Below, piece after piece: positions 19,715 through 30,240 of a stretch of 64,000 nt of DNA. The DNA comes from Epiperipatus broadwayi (taxonomy: Eukaryota > Onychophora > Udeonychophora > Euonychophora > Peripatidae): assembly GCA_028023455.1 (NCBI GenBank), contig JAQFVV010000288.1:496001-560000 (forward strand), read 5' to 3'. The notes under the pieces are model-generated. The model was not told the DNA's origin. It made no database searches and was given only the letters and a program-made list of their open reading frames with translations. A program made the translations under genes and the position numbers. The stretch's first letter is position 1. Every line of letters starts with the position of its first letter.

Positions 19715-22013
19715 ATTTTCCATTGAATAATTTTTCATTGAATGATATTAGAAGGATTAAAAATTTGTCTAGATTGAGTGATAGGATAGAGTCTTTAAGA
19801 TGGCAGATTTATTTTCTTAAAAAATGTAGGAATTTAGTGTTTTTCCTAGGTGCTGTGTTATTAATTTTAGTAGAAATAAAAAGTTGCTTCAAAATAGGAA
19901 TTTGGTTTTTAAGTTACAAACATGTATTTTGAATAGTTTTTTAAAAGAAAATTTTATAAGATTTTACAAATTTATTTATGTATATAAAAGAAATAGATAT
20001 CATTTGGACAGGAGGCAAGATTTTAATTATTCAATTTTGGATTTTTTTATGGGACAATTTAGACAGAATAGGTCAAATTTCTATTGTAAAAAATATGAAA
20101 GAAAATTAAAGTGGTTGTTTGGGAACGATAATAAAATTTATTGTAGTTGTAAAGGGTATGAGAGTAATGCTTCTCATGATAGAGTTGTTAATCTTTCTGA
20201 TATAAAGTTAAATGATAAAGAATTAGATATTCTTGGTAAAGGCCCTAATTTTGTTCCATTTCATTCAAAAAATATAGTTTTTGATACAGTTTCATCTATT
20301 GAATCTAGTAATTTGAGTGATGAGCAGAAAGTTGGTATTCAATCGATTTTGAATAAAAGTTTAAAAAAAAAGAAAAATTTGTTATTAATCCTGCTGAGAT
20401 TAAACATCTTAAGAATAAGTTAATTGCTAATGATGTAATAATTTCTCATGGAGACAAAGCTGGTAGGTTTATCATTATGAAAGGAAATGAATTCAAAGAG
20501 AAAATGGATAGAGAATTAAATAATAGTAAATATATGTTTTATATAAAAATCCAGGTAATTTGATTAAAAGAAAATTGATAGATATTATGAAGAAAATGGT
20601 TAATTTAAAATTTTTTAATAGAGTAGATTATTTAAAATGCTATCCTAATGATTTTACATCAGCTAAGATGTTTGTGAATATTAAGACTCATAAAGATGGT
20701 TTTATTTAATATTTATTTTTGACTTTACAGGTGGTGTTGTAGAGGGTATTTTTAGATTCTTGAATAATTTTTTAAAACAATTTGTTGGTTTTGGTCATTA
20801 TACAGTTTATTCTTATTTTGAGGCTTTTGATAAGATTAATAATTTTAAAATGGGAAGTAATTGGGTATTTGGCAATTTAGATATTGAAAATATGTATCAG
20901 TCTGTTACTAGTTTAAGCAGTATTGATTTGCTTTTGTTATTGGAAGATTCTATGTATTTTACTTATAAAGGTAATTTTTATAAGATTAAGGAAGGGTGGA
21001 TAATAGATTATATTATTTCTCCTTTAGTATGTTCAGTTTATATTAATTACATGGAAAAGGAAATTATTATTAAAAAGAATTGTTTATATGTAAAGTTATT
21101 TGTCAGATATTGATGATTGTTTATTTGTAGTATTGAAAGAATTTGTAAATGAGTTTAATTTTTTTGATCCTTCTATAAAATTTGTGTTAGAAGGAGGAGG
21201 GTTAGATTTTGGTAAGTTAAAACTTTTAGATCATTGGTGATTAGAAATGTAGAAACTAATTGTTTACTGTGCAGTCATTTGGTTAAAAGTAAAGAATTAA
21301 AATCTATAATTAAACCTGATAGTTATCAGTCTGTATCTCATAAATTAGCTGCTTTAAGGAGTTATTGTCATAGGAATATTAAATTAAATAATTCTTGTGG
21401 GGTAGCTTTGTTTCAGAAATATCAATTTTATAAACATTACTTGAGGGCTGGTTACTCTGATAAATTTGTTAAAAGTATTTTATTTAATAGTAATATTTGT
21501 AAGGATGTAAATGTTATAGAAAAATATGATTTTATTTCTTTGCCATGTAAATTGTCTTCTTATAAAATTGTATGTAGAAATAGTAAATTCTTTGGAAATA
21601 AAAAAATTGTTTGGAAAAGGGATGTTAAATTGAATAATTTATTAAATAATACAAAAGAAATTTTTGATAGAAAGACTATTCCTGGTGTAGTATATTTTAT
21701 TCCTTGTTTATTTTGTAAGAATGATTACATAGGTCAGAGTAGTTTGAGTTTAAATGAAAGAATAAAGGTTCATAAAAGTAGAGTTAAAAATAGATATCTT
21801 AGTTCTGCTTTGTATGTCCATGAAAAAGATACAGGCCACACTATTGATTTTGATGAAGATAAGGTTGTCTTCTTTGAGAGAAATGAAATCAAAAGAAGAA
21901 TTAAAGAATCTTTATTATTGAAAATTTATTATTCTGAAGCAATTAATTTATTTAAGAGTTCTTTTAATATTAAGGATGGATGGGAAGTGAATGGATTTGT
22001 GGGTAATGTTTAA
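19715..22013 (+). pseudogene. Penelope-1 reverse transcriptase / GIY-YIG endonuclease (frameshifted)
   Basis: Coding blocks in order: 19715-19932, then a frame change to 19884-20423, a continued block to about 20706, 20760-21113 and 21234-22013. N-terminal landmark VNLSDIKLNDKELDILGKG; RT entry SAKMFVNIKTHKDG; motif A LDIENMYQSVT near 20880; the catalytic box near 21108-21125 is broken by a frameshift. The GIY-YIG domain reads GVVYFIPCLFCKNDYIGQ near 21686, then NERIKVH (conserved Arg) and the Glu-bearing FERNEIKRRIKESLLL. RT motif B is poorly preserved. The enzyme would nick DNA and copy its RNA into the target. Confidence 0.88.
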
Positions 22014-22136
22014 TATTATATATATTGTGTAGTTTTTGTAGTTCTTTACACTTGAGAAGTCTGCTTGTAGCAGTGAAACCTTTGGTAGTGTTTTAATATT
22101 ATTTTATGCTGGTCTGTTTGAATCTTGGATTAGGGG

Positions 22137-22142
<6 letters not shown>
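22014..22142 (+). other. Penelope-1 3' terminal region
   Basis: Non-coding tail ending in GGATTAGGGGTAATTATATA. It contains CTTGAGAA, a small CTGC/GCAG stem and GTGAAAC. This resembles, but does not fully match, a hammerhead core. The same sequence recurs inverted at 19253-19400. Confidence 0.7.

Positions 22143-22193
<51 letters not shown>
22140..22193. repeat. (TA)n microsatellite at the Penelope-1 right edge
   Basis: An uninterrupted TA run following the element's 3' end directly. Confidence 0.97.
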
Positions 22194-22196
<3 letters not shown>

Positions 22197-22389
22197 CAGA
22201 CACAAACTTTATAAATCTTGTGTTATTATAAAAGGAACAATTATAATGTATTAAAATATACTCCAACGTTTATAGTAAATCAAGACTTATAAAAAATTTA
22301 TATGTTGTTTTTTAGTCTTATGTTTTCATTCACATAACAAAATCTAGAGTTTTAGTAAATCATACCAAGGCTTATTGAAATGAGGTTGT

Positions 22390-23110
22390 TGCAATTTCGA
22401 ATCCAATCTCACCTTAGTTACTTTACTAACACTCAAAGATTTACTACCTTACAGATGAAATATATGAGGCTACACTCATATTTCTTTAATTTGTGTGCTG
22501 GCAGTAACACATCAGTGGAACATGAGACTATAATTTAAAAGTGGTATCTTCACTAAGTATAGCTATATAGACATAACCCAACTAACATATATCACTAAAT
22601 TTAGATAAGTAAGTAATAATAAATAATTAATGAATGAATAATGAACAAAAATTGAGATACTAAGCAAAGGTATATTTTAAATAAATTTAATATTAGCCAA
22701 AATTTAAATAAAATGAAATAAAATAATGTTAAATGAAAATGTACAAAATTATCTCACAGGTGAGAATGATTTTATTGGTTACAAGCTGTTAACTCAAATG
22801 TTTGGTATTTTATTTCACTCACAGATGATGCTGATTTTATAGGTTATAAGTTGTTTACTTTTCAAGAGATTTATTATTACAGTATTAGATACTGATTTCA
22901 TGTTTTGCCCATTATTATCTATACCTTACTTATGCTATGCTCATGAGTATTATATTTGCCTTAGTTAATTTGCAGAAGTGATTATCATTAATTACAATTA
23001 ATACCTATACTAAATAAGTAGCACTTTCCTTTATATAGATTATAATCTTACAAAACCAGATTTCTTTTTAGATCAAAGTTGAAACATTTATTTATTATGG
23101 CAGGATGCAC
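22390..23110. mobile_element. Diverged fragment of the B1-type LTR
   Basis: Several stretches align in the same order with the left part of the solo LTR at 8753: TGAGGYTACACTCA, GGCAGTA(R)C, CAGGTGAG blocks, TATGCTATG and GATCAAAG(c/t)(c/t)GAA correspond to 8908-8950, 9110-9300, 9370-9380 and 9603-9620. It is strongly diverged and lacks both termini. No coding capacity. Confidence 0.6.
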
Positions 23111-23415
23111 TGATGGTGGGTAGTATGACTTCAGATATCAAGACATTATTTTACGAAACTCTGAATTGAATGCATGTGGGTAGAGAGAAAAGAATGGAAG
23201 GGGATATATATATATATACTAATTTTGTTTTCTCTTCTCAAAGTATGAATAATTTTGTTTTCTCCCAAGTTTTAACATGACAGTATGTAGTTTTCTAATG
23301 TAAACACCTACATACCCTAAATGACAATTTCAATTGAGAAAAAGGAGAAAAGTATTTTTTGTTGTTGTTGTTATATATATATATATATATATAAAGTTTA
23401 TATATATATATATAT

Positions 23416-26400
23416 TGAAGCTGGAAATATAGTACATATTTCTGCTTCACCTAGTGCCAATGTCATGAGCACTAGTCTGGGTTTAAACCCAATCTTATAT
23501 TAACTGACACTCATCTCATAATAGGTGGAAGTATATTTTTAATATTATAAGCTTTTATATTTCATTCTTATTTTATAATTAAAACTAACCTTTTATAATA
23601 GTTATTTATTTTATAATATTTGTAAAACTATATTATGATTATTTTATTAAGTTGGTATTTATATGTAATTTATCTTTTGATAAATATACATTAAAGGATC
23701 AATTATCTTTTGTAAATTTCTACTTAAGTTTTAATCAAATACTAAATGGGACAGTCATTGTACCAAATTCCTAAAATTTTTCTAATCTAAACTATAATTA
23801 AATAGATTTTGTTAGTACAATGACTGATAAACTTAATAAGCTTGTTGTTGTTTTTTAATTAGCAAATCAACCCTTGGGGCATGTTCATGCAGAGTATAGA
23901 TTTTCCCTCCAAGGCAGGCACCAGCCTCACAGAACTGCTTAAAGAAATTACAATTGGTGGAGGCCAGTGTAGATTCAATCCGATAGATAAAGATCAGAAC
24001 CTATAAATAGTGAAAAGTTTGATAAGAGTGATTATTGTTGAGTTTACTGAAGAGTGATTAATCTATATATAAGACATTGTGCCTAAAAGAATGGCTGGCT
24101 AAAAGATCGACCGTGCTTCCCGGAGTTCTGTCTCACCAGCGCGTCAATGCCATCCCATGCTGTCAACATCTAGCCAGCCTGTCTGTGTCAAATAAACCTG
24201 CTAATACTCTGACTGTAACTGCCTCTGTCAAGCCGTGAAACATCTTCCAATAGGTATTATTATAATCTCGAATAATGTATCAAGATATCTTCTCATGTTT
24301 TTTTTTACCTTTGCCTTTTTTTATATATATATCTGTGAATCTAATTTTGCTCTCAAATAATTTCTTTATATTTAATTCTATTCTCATATACTTTTTAACT
24401 TTCTTTTCCTTATTTTCGGTGCGGTCATTTATTTATAGATATTTATTACTTGATTTTATATATATGCTTTTTTTTTATTAATTTGCTAATCTCAAACAAA
24501 CTGGCGATTTTTAATTTATAAAAATCTTTTTTGTAATTTTTTTTTCTTCTAAACCTTCAGACAAAGGTTATTAACGTCCCCTTAAAATATATGTAATGCA
24601 TTATAAATTAATACGTTTGCCAGATTGTTTATGAATCAACATTTTAGATTCATTTTAATATAAAAATTGATTTGTTTAACTCTGGTAAATCGATAACTCA
24701 AGCTTTAATGAACGCTTTGAAATTTTAAAATATTCTTTATTCATTTCTAAAAAAAAAAAAGGGGTGACCGAGTATTTGTTTTCTATATATAACTGCTAAT
24801 CTGACTTAGTTTGTCATACTCTTAAAAATTTCAAATCTTGTGTTTAAATATTTCAGTTATTGTAAAATCAACGAAGATGGGATTTGATTTATTCTAAATA
24901 GCAGAAAAGGGATGGGGGGGAAATCTTAATGTTTCTATTATTAATTAGAATCCTAACGTATGTTTTATTAAATGAAATATTCTCCCTATATATATATATA
25001 TATATATATTATAAAAGCATTGCGTATTATAGTATTTCAAAGAAGGGTCATTTATTTTGAAGCTGTAAAATTATTCAATGTTTTTAATGGCATTCATTCG
25101 TACTGCGTTCCTGACATATAGCCGATCCTCATATATATATATATATTACGTGCTTATTATCTGGGGGTTACGACAGGTTCGAACCCATAGTTTTCTTCTC
25201 GTTCCATAGTTGAGCTATCTGGAACCACATTTATTCTGTATAAAATGCCTCTAGCGGTGGTCCCATAAGTTTGGCACATGCTATGCATATTCTTTCTTCA
25301 TAGATAAAGGCCTCTCGCGTCGGTTATACCAGCAAAAGTCTGGGCCATGCCACGCCTATCCACTTTTCTCTAAGCACTGCCCAAGAAGGGGGTGTGAGAT
25401 TTCGTTTTCCATCCAGAAGCATGACCTTTCCCTCTTAGTTTATTTCAGGCTATTATGTCAGCACCGCAAACTTCTTCGTACTTATTATTCCTTTTGCTTC
25501 ATGACCCAGTTTTAATGCTGTAATATTAAACTTAAGCTTTGTTAATATATATATATATATATATGCCAATTGCTTTTATTTTATTATTTAATTTTATTTC
25601 AATCTTATACAGTCCTACCTTCGTAATTTATACATCTAATTAAGAGTATCTTTATGCTTTGGGAAAAGTAAAGCGTTTATCTAACTATTGTTTAAATGAT
25701 TTTTCAATAAATATTTTATCATAGTTCAAATATAATCTTTTAACTGTCTTTTGCTTATTTTCACGACCTCAATGGCGTGAAAATAATTTATTTTATATCT
25801 ATAATGAATCTCTGAACTCTCCCCTAATATATGTTAGTCACCATGTTTCTGAACCGTAATTCAAAGTGTTAATAGCAATTTTATGTAATTCTTTGTAATA
25901 GTAAATTGGCATCTTAATATTAGACCCACCAAAAATGTGTATTTATTTATAATATATCATTTAGCTAATAAAGAGCATATGAGAAATAATAGCGTGAATG
26001 ACACTATAAAATCACTTGCTCATTCACACACACACTAACATAGTTTATTTATAAATGTATATAACTAATTTCTCATTATATTAAAATATATTTGATCGTC
26101 TAACTTATTTGAGTAGTTCGAATTCCTTTCTCTTTCCTCCACTTCCACCACATATTACAGCCTTGCTTATATATCTTTTAGTTTAGTAATAGTAATAGAT
26201 GATTCATTGTCTTCTCTGCTCTCCTAGTCGGCCGGATTAAAATTAATTCTCATGTGCCATCACTATTATGTTATTCATTAGGTGTTTGATCTGGGGCTTA
26301 GAAGGTGGGTTCGAATCCAGGCTGGTCCCTGACCTAAATCTTGGCTTGACTGGGTTTGAAGTACATTTTGTGAGTTCCAGCTCATGTTAGATGAATAAAC

Positions 26401-26417
26401 ATGTTTTGACCAGCACA
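23416..26417 (+). repeat. LTR element A, left LTR
   Basis: Matches 30241-33186 along its whole length with scattered substitutions and short indels, and 59085-62150 with more divergence. Starts TGAAGCTGGAAATATAG and ends TTTTGACCAGCACA. It contains no protein-coding frame of substance. It has an internal tRNA-like promoter on the minus strand near 25165-25230 and (TA)n tracts of different length from its partner. Confidence 0.82.
25165..25230 (-). promoter_or_regulatory. tRNA-like A/B-box segment inside LTR A
   Basis: The minus strand contains TAGCTCAACTATGG (A-box-like) and, ~35 bases on, GGGTTCGAACC (B-box-like), the order and spacing of a tRNA internal promoter. The right LTR carries a degraded version near 31970-32035. 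It may be a fossil tRNA-derived SINE captured in the LTR. A second B-box-like GGTTCGAATCC lies at about 26309 on the plus strand without an obvious A box. Confidence 0.4.
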
Positions 26418-26443
26418 GAGTAGGGTTTTTTTTTTCTCGGGCT

Positions 26444-26461
26444 TGGCTTCCCAACGTGAGG
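26444..26461 (+). promoter_or_regulatory. Putative primer-binding site of LTR element A
   Basis: TGGCTTCCCAACGTGAGG begins with TGG, as needed to pair with a tRNA 3' CCA. It closely resembles the TGGCGCCCAACGTGGGG type used by many retroelements. It lies 26 bases after the LTR end, farther than usual. Confidence 0.5.
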
Positions 26462-27890
26462 CTTCATTATAAACACCCACATACCCTGAGTATTGAATGC
26501 TGTTTATATATATATATTCCTTAAAAAAAGTTGTTATATAATTTTTCCCATGTTTGATATGTAAAATAATGTGTTCAAAGTGTAAAATTCACTGATTAAA
26601 GTTAAAACCCATGTACTACAACCATAGTACAAATGTATTTTTTCTTCAATGTCATATATAAAGTTTTGTTCTTGAGACATATATACAAAAATGTATAAAT
26701 AATTCATAAATCATTTATCACTCGGTGTTAGCTGGCACCCTTATAAAAATAAATTTTGCTAACCAGTAGTGAGTCAAAATGCAAAAATATTGGAAGTGGA
26801 GGGTTCAAACTCAGATAAAAAAAATTATTGAGAGCAAATTTTTTTTTGGGCTTAATACTATGATGTATCAATTTTAAACATGTAATAACCAGACTATGAG
26901 TTTTCTTTTAGATGTATGGATTTTTTTTTTCAACTTTTATCCAAAGTTTTTTTCTTTTTCTGTCTTTTCCAATAGTACATAGTATTGTGTAATGTATATA
27001 GAAGTATATGCATATATATGTACATAAGTGTGTATGTGCAATGTGTAGGAACAGATGTGTTTGAAAATTTTATATGTATTGCATTGCTATATATTTTCTT
27101 GGAAACACATATGTGTGGAAAAATTGTGTTGTATCTCAAGCATAAAAGCTTGAAAATTTTTCCCCAATATAGATGTACATTTTTTTTTTCTTCTGGATTT
27201 GATTGTTGGAAAAAATTATTCATATCCCCAAATGATATTTCGTATACACAGTTGTATATATTCGGACCAATATATTTAAAAGTTGGTTTAGTTCACCTGA
27301 GTTTGAATCCATAGTGACGTGTGATAATTTATGCATGTGCCCTTGAGTTTAGGAAAGTGTTTTCTCTTTGTGATAGATTTATATCAAACTCGAACTGTGT
27401 ACAATAAATCATAAAGTAAGGTCAAAGTGATGTAAAGTTTTTTTTTCATGAGTGTCAAAAAAACCAAAGACTGTTTTACAACCATAAAATGTTGTGCAAA
27501 AAGTTTCCTTTTAAATCTAAATACTGTAACTATAACTGTGGTACCTAGTTTTTCAACCATATAGATATTTTGTAAAAGTTTTTTTTTTGAAACCCATGTA
27601 TTACAACCATATGTAGATTTTTTTTGGTATCTGGTTTTACATGTACACATGAATTTGTTTCTGTTTTCATGTGTTTAAAAAAATGTTTAAAGCCCATGTA
27701 CTACATCCATAAGCCTTATGTGTAAAAGGTGGTAATAAGATGTATTTAATGTTTATTCATATGGGCACACTGTGTAAACAATCGATAAAAGTACATATAT
27801 TTTATATATATATATATATATATATGCCTGTTTTTTTATATATGTGTTAGAGCTATCTGTAAGTGTTATAGTATTGCTGACCTTGATAAC

Positions 27891-27907
27891 TGGCGCCCTG
27901 GTGTAGG
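27891..27907 (+). promoter_or_regulatory. Second primer-binding-site-like word
   Basis: TGGCGCCCTGGTGTAGG also has the form of a tRNA primer-binding site. It lies about 520 bases upstream of the Gag-like ORF, with no recognisable LTR end beside it. It may be a relic of an older element recombined into element A. Confidence 0.3.
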
Positions 27908-28423
27908 AAATAGAGTACCTTTTACCATTATAAATTTGTTATCAAGTTCAAAATAAATAAATAAAGAAAGAACCTTGGTAATTCGTCACAACAAAATTAT
28001 GTATTAACTTTTGAAAATAATGTTTTTTTTAAGTCCATTTCAGAGGCAAGGAGTGACCAAGGGTGACCAGCTAGAATCAAGAAATAAATCAGTCATTCTC
28101 ATGAAAAAAAATAAAGTAAAGTTTTTTTTTTGTTTTGTTGAAATTGAAACAATTATTGATATATCTGGCTTAAAAACAGACAGAAACTTAGTGTGGCAGG
28201 TCAGAAAGGACACAGTCAGTAAAGCGTGATGAGAAGAGTGGACAGAGTAAGGGAAGCAAACGTTTGAATTAGTGATTATATAAATTCCAAGATACAAAAT
28301 ACGTTTACATTCTAGTTATTCAAGATTGTATTGAAGTTCCAGTGAGCCATATTTCTAGTAAAATAACTTTGAATTCTAAGATCAGTATTATTACCATTAG
28401 TGTACCAGACTTTCAAAATCCAA

Positions 28424-29701
28424 ATGGATAACAGCATAGAAGAAAAGGAAAGTGAAGATGTTGATGCCAGCATCTCAGTGAAAGAAGAAAACATGGAACA
28501 AATTTCAAAGGTCAGGGTAAAGGATTCATTTCCCCTTATCCATGAGTTCAAACAAGATCCTATACTTGATCAAAATGAGAACCTGATCACCTTACTCCAT
28601 AGTATGATGGTTCAAATCCAAAGAGATGCACAGGAATTGAGAACAGAAGTGATGATGGCAATCCACAAAGGTTTCAAAAAACGCAGAGAGGACGAAGCCC
28701 GTATTCTACAAGCAATGGAAGAGAAGTGGGGAAGTACTACAAAAAGAATTGAAGTGTCAGAAATGATTGAAAAAAATAATTTAGTGGAGGAACATGTTAA
28801 AACAGAAAAGGAATCAGAAGATATTGTTGAATTAAAGAAAGTTGAAGAAACTTTGGAATTTCCAACCAAAGATATTTTAAAGGAATCACCAGGTGAATAT
28901 CCAATTACTGATGAAGTAAAATTTGAAAGTGTTAAAAAGGAAGAAATTGAAATTACAAAGGATGTTATTGAAGTTGTTAGTCCACCATCAGGAAAACTTC
29001 TAATTGTGGAATATATGTCTAAAATTGCAAAAAAAGAAGCAGTATATACAGAAGCTGAGACTGAAATAGTATCAAACACAATAAGAGAATGTAAAATGGA
29101 TGAAAAGACTACTTATGAGTTGCAAGCTGATTTAATAAAATCTGAAATTGATTTAAAAATTGTGAAAGAGTCTAAAATCAAGGTTGAGATCATGGCAGAG
29201 TCTAAAATTAATGCTGTAAATAGTGATATTTGTAATATCCATATGGAGATACCAGAAAAATTAAAAATCTATTCAGGAACTACAATAGACACAAAAATCT
29301 ATACAGAAGACATGGAAAAGATGAAATCTGATGTAGAAATTATGCCAGAACTTTTTGAACAACAAAAAATAGTTGAGAACTTTGAGAGGTCTATAGATAC
29401 TGAAGTAAATAAAAAGAGATACAAAATAAGTGTGTTAGTAGATAAACCTATCTCAGCAATTCCCAAAATAAATGATAAGGTAATAGGGAATTCAAATCAA
29501 AATGAAATTCCATTAGAAACATTGAAAAATGATGTTGCAAAAGATAATATACAAGAATTAAATAGTGATTTGGAAGTGATTAAAGGAAGAGAGAAACTGC
29601 TTTCAAAAATAATCAAGAAAATAGCACACAATATAATCAAAGATCGAGATAAAGAACAGGATAAACAGCAAAGCAAGGAAGAAGAAAAAACACAAAAATA
29701 A
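28424..29701 (+). CDS. Gag-like coiled-coil protein of LTR element A (425 aa)
   Basis: This is the longest uninterrupted plus-strand frame in the window. I chose the ATG at 28424 (MDNSIEEKESED). The protein is strongly charged, rich in Glu and Lys. Residues ~60-110 (HSMMVQIQRDAQELRTEVMM onward) are predicted by eye to form an amphipathic helix or coiled coil of the kind seen at the N terminus of some Gypsy-type Gag proteins. The remainder is Glu/Lys/Ile-rich and repetitive. There is no CCHC knuckle, capsid signature or catalytic motif. Its place between two LTRs after a primer-binding-site-like word is the main reason for calling it Gag-like; that is inference. An intact frame in such AT-rich DNA suggests a young or maintained copy. 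Confidence 0.6.
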   Translation: MDNSIEEKESEDVDASISVKEENMEQISKVRVKDSFPLIHEFKQDPILDQNENLITLLHSMMVQIQRDAQELRTEVMMAIHKGFKKRREDEARILQAMEEKWGSTTKRIEVSEMIEKNNLVEEHVKTEKESEDIVELKKVEETLEFPTKDILKESPGEYPITDEVKFESVKKEEIEITKDVIEVVSPPSGKLLIVEYMSKIAKKEAVYTEAETEIVSNTIRECKMDEKTTYELQADLIKSEIDLKIVKESKIKVEIMAESKINAVNSDICNIHMEIPEKLKIYSGTTIDTKIYTEDMEKMKSDVEIMPELFEQQKIVENFERSIDTEVNKKRYKISVLVDKPISAIPKINDKVIGNSNQNEIPLETLKNDVAKDNIQELNSDLEVIKGREKLLSKIIKKIAHNIIKDRDKEQDKQQSKEEEKTQK

Positions 29702-29843
29702 ACATCGGAAACATAAAAATAGTGCCTTCATCCTAGCTGAGGATGAAATAAGCAAAAAAATTTTTAATGAACAAAAAGAGACTTTTAATGCTTGTCATTT
29801 CAAACCATATCTTGAAATACCTCCAGATCCAGGGGAAGTCTAA
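29687..29843 (+). pseudogene. Frameshifted continuation of the Gag-like ORF
   Basis: Directly after an A-rich run at the end of the preceding ORF, a second frame continues (KHKNKHRKHKNSAFILAEDE ... FKPYLEIPPDPGEV, stop at 29841-29843). The last residues recall the tail of some integrase proteins (R-x-LKPY-x-PP), so this could be the remains of a deleted pol. It would be read only with a +1 or -2 shift. Confidence 0.4.
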
Positions 29844-30240
29844 ATTATTTCAAAATGTGAGACCCTTTGTGTATGACCCCATATCATTGAAATACATATT
29901 GATTATGTTGCTGGACTGTTGATATATATAAATCTTGTCTAAGGACTATTATTTAATAGTAACTAAATGAAGTAAAAGGACTAAAGTTAGTAGAATGAGG
30001 AAGATAAGAAAGAATTGCTAAGAAAATCAATCGTTTAATAAGATGACAGCTTAAGAATTGTAATTTCAGCAGAGTAATTAATTTAGAAGAAACTAAAGGC
30101 TTGCAGATCTCAATACAGTTACCATTCCAGTAATAATATAATAAATCTTGGTCAGCAAACCCTTGGTCAGCCTCTATTATCACTGGACACCCAAGTAAAA
30201 AGTTTTTTTTTTCTTGTTTTTTTCCCCAAATCCGGGATTA

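Larger units (their letters stand above)
19240..22192 (+). mobile_element. Penelope-like element 1 (inverted left terminal copy plus body)
   Basis: The body (19715-22144, plus strand) encodes a Penelope-type reverse transcriptase followed by a GIY-YIG endonuclease. The left end (19253-19714) is a reverse-complement copy of the body's own 3' end (21677-22144). This inverted terminal arrangement is known for Penelope-like elements. Both outer edges lie in (TA)n tracts. The body is frameshifted and carries stop codons, so the copy is dead. Confidence 0.88.
26418..30240 (+). other. Interior of LTR element A
   Basis: Non-coding leader (26418-28423), Gag-like ORF, then ~400 bases to the right LTR. 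The leader contains three or more degenerate copies of the phrase cccatgtactacaaccata (about 26608, 27590, 27690), related words near 27470 and 27550, and a (TA)n tract near 27802-27824. No pol-like protein is found on either strand. Confidence 0.65.

Noticed and set aside
22040-22095. Hammerhead ribozyme in the Penelope-1 tail
   Set aside because: CTTGAGAA...GTGAAAC departs from the CTGANGA consensus and no convincing stem I pairs. I mention it only as resemblance.
24275-24481. Short hydrophobic open frames in both LTRs of element A (also 31085-31330)
   Set aside because: Both copies differ in length, lie in AT-rich LTR sequence and show no conserved motif. They are probably non-coding.
25165-25230. 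A functional tRNA gene
   Set aside because: Only A- and B-box-like words are present. I could not build acceptor and anticodon stems by eye.
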